Shown: one piece after another, positions 51,177 to 55,283 of the stretch
Layout of the letters: each line of letters begins with the position of its first letter
Numbering within the stretch: the stretch's first letter is position 1
Origin: Candidatus Sulfopaludibacter sp. SbA3
Lineage (GTDB): Bacteria > Acidobacteriota > Terriglobia > Bryobacterales > Bryobacteraceae
Assembly: GCA_945893365.1 (NCBI GenBank)
Contig: CAMDED010000034.1
Location: forward strand, 1 to 55,283
Direction: 5' to 3'
Length of the DNA stretch: 55,283 bases
The notes under the pieces: model-generated
What the model saw: the letters and a program-made list of their open reading frames with translations, nothing else
Databases searched by the model: none
What the model was told of the DNA's origin: nothing
Program-made: the position numbers and the translations under genes

Positions 51177-51860
51177 ATGGTTGAAATCACCTGGCTCGGG
51201 CACGGCGCCTTTCAATTTCGACTGGAATCGGGCGAAGTCATCGTCATGGACCCTTGGATCGAGGGAAATCCCATGTATCCGAAGGGACACACCTTCAGCC
51301 GCGTGGACGCGATCCTGATCACGCACGGGCACTACGATCACATCCACGACGCGGTGCCGCTCGCGAAGCGATTCTCGCCCAAAGTGGTCGCGATTTACGA
51401 GACCTGCGACTGGCTGGGAAAGAAGGGCGTGGGCAATCTGATGCCCATGAACAAGGGAGGCACGCAGCGGGTGGGACCGCTGACGTTGACAATGACCCAC
51501 GCCGTGCATTCGTGCGGCATTCTGGACGACGGCAAGATTATCTATGGCGGCGAGGCCGCGGGCTACGTGCTGAGATTCGAGGGCCGCAACAGCGTCTACT
51601 TTTCCGGCGACACCAACGTGTTTGCCGACATGGAGCTGATTCGCGAATTGTACCATCCGGAACTGGCCTTCCTGCCTGTCGGCGGGCTCTTCACGATGGG
51701 ACCGAAAGAGGCTGCGATGGCGAGCCGGCTGCTGCGTCCGAAGAAGCTCATCCCCATGCACTTCGGTACGTTCCCCGATCTTGCGGGAAGGCCGGAGCAA
51801 ATCGAGAGCGCCGATACCGAGGTGTGGACGCTCGAGCCGGGGCAAGCGGTCGAGTGGTGA
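51177..51860 (+). CDS. Metallo-beta-lactamase-fold hydrolase (UPF0173 type)
   Basis: The 227-aa product has ITWLGHGAFQF, THGHYDH (H50-GH52-YD54-H55), a later MTHAVHS, SGDTNVFADM and IPMHFGTFP: the metal ligands of the YtkL/UPF0173 family. Members hydrolyse ester or phosphodiester-like bonds, but substrates are mostly unknown. It begins seven bases after the GH3 gene. Confidence 0.92.
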   Translation: MVEITWLGHGAFQFRLESGEVIVMDPWIEGNPMYPKGHTFSRVDAILITHGHYDHIHDAVPLAKRFSPKVVAIYETCDWLGKKGVGNLMPMNKGGTQRVGPLTLTMTHAVHSCGILDDGKIIYGGEAAGYVLRFEGRNSVYFSGDTNVFADMELIRELYHPELAFLPVGGLFTMGPKEAAMASRLLRPKKLIPMHFGTFPDLAGRPEQIESADTEVWTLEPGQAVEW

Positions 51861-51897
51861 GCGGCGGCGCGGGCCGTGTGAAAAAGCGAGGGCGGAC

Positions 51898-53604
51898 TTG
51901 AAACGGATACTTCTGATCGCGGTAGCGCTCGCGACCGCGTGCGAGAGACCGCGGAACGATTTCGGCGCGTTCGTCGAGGAGTATTTCGACGCCTATTACG
52001 CTGCCTATCCGTCTTACGGGACCGCTGCGGGATTGCACAGATACGACGCAAGTCTCGAGGATGTTTCGGCCAGGGCGGTTGCGGCGCGAGTCAAGGCGCT
52101 GAACGCGCAGCTGGAGCGGGTCCGGACTCTGAAAGCAGGCGCTCTCGACGCCGGCGGGCAGATCGACGCCGCCGTGATCGAGAGTCTGATACAGGCGGAG
52201 CTGCTGTCGCTCGATACGCTGAAGACGTGGCGGACGAACCCGATGAACTACGTTGGGCTGCCCGGAGGCGCGATCGACGGTTTGATGAAGCGGGATTTCG
52301 CTCCGGCCGCAGAGCGGCTGAAATCCTTGAACGCGCGGCTCAAGGCAGTGCCCGGCGTGCTTCAAGCCATGCGCGACAACGTCTCGAATCCTCCGAAGGA
52401 ATTCACCGATCTTGCGATTCGCATGGCGAGCGGCTCAGTGGGTTTCTTTCGAGATTCGGTCGCGGCGTGGGCCAAACAAGCGGCTGGCGGGGACGCGGCT
52501 TTGCTCGCCGAATTTGAAGCCGCGAACAAGGCGGCGGTCGAGGCGGTTGAATCCGCCACGGCATGGCTCAAGAACGATCTGCTGCCGCGCTCGAAGGGCA
52601 GCTACGCGATCGGCCCTGAGAACTTCGCGCGCGAACTCCTGTACGAGGAGATGACGGATATCCCTCTCGACCGCCTGCTCGCGATCGGCGAAGCGAACCT
52701 GGAGAAGGACTACATGGCGTTTATCGAAACGGCGCGGCGGATCAACCCCAGAAGATCGCCGGAGGAAGTGATGGCTTCACTTGCCGCGGATCACCCCAAG
52801 GCGGACGGCCTGATCCCGGCGGCGAAGCGGAATCTGGAGGCGATCCGCCAGTTCCTGATCGACAAAAGAATCGTGACGGTTCCCTCGGAGGTGCGGCCCA
52901 TCGTCACCGAGACGCCTCCCTATGCGCGCTCCGGCACCTTCGCGTCGATGGATTCGCCGGGCGCGTACGAAACCAAGGCGGCCGAGGCGTTTTACTATGT
53001 GACGCCCGTTGAAGCGGAGTGGGACGCGAAACACAAGGAGGAGCACCTGCGTTTGTACAACCGTCCTGTGATGGACATGATCTCGATCCACGAGGCGTAC
53101 CCGGGGCACTACGTACAGTATCTCTACGTGAAACAGTTTCCGTCGAAGACACGCAAGCTGACGTTTTCATCGAGTAACGTCGAGGGGTGGGCGCACTACA
53201 GCGAGCAGATGATGCTGGAGGAAGGGTTCGGCGGCGGAGACCCGAAGGTGCGTCTGGCGCAGTTGCAGGAAGCGCTCCTGCGGGATTGCCGGTACATTGC
53301 CGGAATCAAGCTGCACACGCAAGGGATGAGCGTCGAGGACGCGGCGAAGATTTTCGTTGAGAAAGGATTCCAGGAGCCGGCGAACGCGTACGAAGAGGCC
53401 CGCCGGGGCGCGTACAATCCGACCTACCTCTATTACACGCTAGGGAAGCTTCAGATTTACAAATTGAGGGAAGACTACAAGAGGGCGCGCGGAGCGAGCT
53501 TCAACCTCCAGCAGTTTCACGACGATTTCCTACGCCAGGGAGGGATCCCGATCAAGCTCATGCGCGGGATTCTACTCCCCGGGGACACGGCGCCGGTTCT
53601 ATAA
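51898..53604 (+). CDS. DUF885-family lipoprotein (putative metallopeptidase)
   Basis: The 568-aa product starts at a TTG preceded by GAGGGCGG and opens with a lipoprotein signal (KRILLIAVALATAC, lipobox LATAC). The DUF885 zinc site is H398-EAYPGH404-Y, followed by the region around EGWAHYSEQMMLEEGF with the third ligand Glu. These are gluzincin-like enzymes probably acting on peptides in the periplasm. The frame upstream to 51781 is open, but the lipoprotein signal fixes the start. Confidence 0.9.
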   Translation: MKRILLIAVALATACERPRNDFGAFVEEYFDAYYAAYPSYGTAAGLHRYDASLEDVSARAVAARVKALNAQLERVRTLKAGALDAGGQIDAAVIESLIQAELLSLDTLKTWRTNPMNYVGLPGGAIDGLMKRDFAPAAERLKSLNARLKAVPGVLQAMRDNVSNPPKEFTDLAIRMASGSVGFFRDSVAAWAKQAAGGDAALLAEFEAANKAAVEAVESATAWLKNDLLPRSKGSYAIGPENFARELLYEEMTDIPLDRLLAIGEANLEKDYMAFIETARRINPRRSPEEVMASLAADHPKADGLIPAAKRNLEAIRQFLIDKRIVTVPSEVRPIVTETPPYARSGTFASMDSPGAYETKAAEAFYYVTPVEAEWDAKHKEEHLRLYNRPVMDMISIHEAYPGHYVQYLYVKQFPSKTRKLTFSSSNVEGWAHYSEQMMLEEGFGGGDPKVRLAQLQEALLRDCRYIAGIKLHTQGMSVEDAAKIFVEKGFQEPANAYEEARRGAYNPTYLYYTLGKLQIYKLREDYKRARGASFNLQQFHDDFLRQGGIPIKLMRGILLPGDTAPVL

Positions 53605-53666
53605 GCGTCGATCGCGTCCGGAGGCGCCCCAGCGAACCCTGCAAGTGTGCCAAACTGGTTCGCATT

Positions 53667-55283
53667 ATGAAGTTCACAATTCCGCTCCTCCTCTCGTCTC
53701 TGGCCCTCGCCGCCGATGTGCCGACATCCTGGACGCCTGAGTTCTCCCTCGAGTTCCAGACCATCGGCCCGGTGGTCCCGTCCCCTGACGGAAAGCTCGC
53801 GGCATGGACGCAATCGCGCGCGATCATCGAAACGGAGAAAAGCGAGATCGTGTCGCAGATCTTCCTCGGCCCCACCGATGGCTCGCGCCGCCCTCTGCAA
53901 CTGACGCGCGGCGAGAAGGGCTCGGCGAACCCTTCTTTCACGCCCGATGGCCGGTACGTTTGCTTTAGCTCGGACCGTTCCGGAAAGACCAACGTCTATC
54001 GCATCCCGGTCGCGGGCGGCGAGGCGGAACAACTCACGGATTTCAAGGGAGAGTTTGGAAAATACCAGACTTCGCCCGACGGCAAGTGGATCGCCTTCAC
54101 CGCGTTTGAACCACCCGCCGACGAGGAGAAGGCCAAGAAGGAGAAGCGGGACTTTCGCATCATCGACGGCGCGCCGCGCGATCACGCCCTCTACATCGTG
54201 CCGATGGAGCCCGGGGCCGATCGCAAACGCACGCAAAAGAAGATGTTCGACACCAAGTATCACGTCGTGGGATTCGAGTGGTCGCCCGATTCGCGATCGA
54301 TCGCGTTTGAACATTGGCCCACGCCGCTTGCCGACGATTGGACGAAGTCCGACGTTTCCGAAGCCGCGGTCGAAACAGGCAAAGTCAGCGCCATCTCCGC
54401 GACGGCCGCTTCGGAAAGTCAGCCGCTCTATTCTCCCGACGGCCGCTATCTGGCCTTCACCCGCACGTCGATTCCAGCGCGTTGGCCGGGCGACAAGCGC
54501 ATCGTGATCGTGCCTCGCGGCGGGGCCGAGCCGCGCGTGCTTCCCGCCACCTACGATGAGCGCCCGAATCCGGTGGGCTGGTCCCGCGATTCCGCGAGCA
54601 TCCTGTTCTCGGAGGCGAAGCACACCAGGAGCGCCCTCTACGCCATGCCTGTCGATGGCCCGCCGCGGACGATTTACGAGCCGGCGAAGGGCGTCATGGG
54701 CGCCGAAACGAACCTGAATTCCACGGCGACGCATCTTGGCTTCGCATTCGAGAGCGCGGACTCCCCTCCGGAAGCTTTCGTGATGGACGTCTCGGGCGGC
54801 AGGCCCGTGCAGGTCAGCCGCGCCAATACGGATCTTCCGAAGCTGCCGCTCGGTCAGACTGAAGTGATCCGCTGGAAATCGAAGGACGGCCTGGCGGTCG
54901 AAGGGCTGCTGACCTATCCGGTCGGCTACGAGAAGGGCAGGAAGTATCCGCTGATCCTGAACATTCACGGCGGGCCGGCGGGAGTGTTCGCGGAAAGCTT
55001 CATCGGCCGCCATGGCATCTACCCGCTGGCTACGTTTGCGAGCCGCGGTTACGCGGTGCTTCGTCCAAACCCGCGCGGCTCGGGAGGCTACGGCGCGAAG
55101 TTCCGCTACGCCAATACCGGCGACTGGGGCGGCGGCGACTTCGAAGACGACCAGACCGGCGTCGATCACGTCATCTCGATGGGCGTCGCCGATCCGGACC
55201 GCATGGCTGTCATGGGCTGGAGTTATGGCGGATTCATGACAAGCTGGACCATCACGCAGACCCAACGCTTCAAGGCGGCCGTG
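53667..55283 (+). CDS. S9-family prolyl oligopeptidase-like protein, 3' end outside the window
   Basis: 539 codons are visible, running off the edge. A signal peptide (MKFTIPLLLSSLALA) leads to a WD40-like beta-propeller (SPDGKLAAW, SFTPDGRYVCFSSDRSG, YSPDGRYLAFTR) and an alpha/beta hydrolase domain with NIHGGPAG, NPRGSGGYG and the nucleophile Ser519 in MGWSYGGFMTSW. The Asp and His of the triad lie beyond the window. It is a secreted dipeptidyl/acylaminoacyl-peptidase-type enzyme. Confidence 0.94.
   Translation, partial: MKFTIPLLLSSLALAADVPTSWTPEFSLEFQTIGPVVPSPDGKLAAWTQSRAIIETEKSEIVSQIFLGPTDGSRRPLQLTRGEKGSANPSFTPDGRYVCFSSDRSGKTNVYRIPVAGGEAEQLTDFKGEFGKYQTSPDGKWIAFTAFEPPADEEKAKKEKRDFRIIDGAPRDHALYIVPMEPGADRKRTQKKMFDTKYHVVGFEWSPDSRSIAFEHWPTPLADDWTKSDVSEAAVETGKVSAISATAASESQPLYSPDGRYLAFTRTSIPARWPGDKRIVIVPRGGAEPRVLPATYDERPNPVGWSRDSASILFSEAKHTRSALYAMPVDGPPRTIYEPAKGVMGAETNLNSTATHLGFAFESADSPPEAFVMDVSGGRPVQVSRANTDLPKLPLGQTEVIRWKSKDGLAVEGLLTYPVGYEKGRKYPLILNIHGGPAGVFAESFIGRHGIYPLATFASRGYAVLRPNPRGSGGYGAKFRYANTGDWGGGDFEDDQTGVDHVISMGVADPDRMAVMGWSYGGFMTSWTITQTQRFKAAV

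Noticed and set aside
53517-55265. Minus-strand frame of 582 codons opposite the DUF885 3' end and S9 gene
   Set aside because: Composition-driven antisense frame; the plus-strand S9 peptidase with its signal peptide and GWSYGG motif explains the region.
1-55283. tRNA, rRNA and riboswitches, especially a cobalamin riboswitch before the corrinoid operon
   Set aside because: No cloverleaf or rRNA-like sequence was noticed, and the gap before the operon is only 48 bp and filled by operator palindromes.

Overview
The window looks like a chromosome segment of a GC-rich acidobacterium, probably near Solibacter/Bryobacter. The signs are an ADOP-type fused permease behind a PadR regulator, a VWFA-type secreted protein of the acidobacterial kind, several envelope proteins of a type I associate with Acidobacteria, and many secreted peptidases (M13, DUF885, S9). 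No rRNA, tRNA or CRISPR array was found. The assignment rests on gene content read by eye, not on a database search.

Layout. (1) 418-3822: vitamin B6 block, with a MocR-type regulator (pdxR), the PLP synthase genes pdxS and pdxT, and a small tyrosine-phosphatase/arsenate-reductase-like gene, tightly coupled. (2) 3168-8156: a scrambled zone. A block running from the pdxT 3' end through the phosphatase, a ParE/ParD-like toxin-antitoxin pair and a FadR-type gntR occurs twice, with a third gntR fragment in between. Two foreign-looking genes, one HEPN-like and one AT-rich small membrane protein, sit between the copies. The second copy is decayed except for its intact gntR. (3) 8205-13781: a seven-gene corrinoid methyl-transfer operon controlled from the divergent gntR across a 48-bp gap holding two operator-like palindromes. 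It encodes a UroD-like methyltransferase, a corrinoid protein, its Fe-S/ASKHA reactivator, a pterin-binding methyltransferase and three accessory proteins. (4) 13880-16543: an islet with a VapBC-like pair and an overlapping two-gene HEPN-type locus. (5) 16631-33141: mostly ordinary housekeeping and envelope genes (anti-sigma factor, M13 peptidase, sugar genes, rhomboid, icd, purEK, parvulin, BON, dusB, rnhA). (6) 33146-37913: a methionine aminopeptidase with a destroyed 3' end, a spacer without a clear gene, then an overlapping metallophosphoesterase/CHAT-protease pair. The CHAT reading frame is broken at a run of eight G. (7) 38045-42270: uncharacterised envelope genes, including a His/Trp-rich membrane protein and a His-rich partner. 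(8) 42340-44141: stacked remnants of a phage terminase, a truncated gene and an IS3-type transposase. (9) 44142-55283: PadR/ADOP, VWFA, a single-domain receiver, GH3, a metallo-beta-lactamase-fold hydrolase, DUF885 and S9 proteins.

The most promising candidates for something undescribed are the metallophosphoesterase-CHAT pair (34563-37913), the HEPN-type pair behind VapBC (14556-16543), and the unknown members of the corrinoid operon (8205-8816 and 10624-10851).
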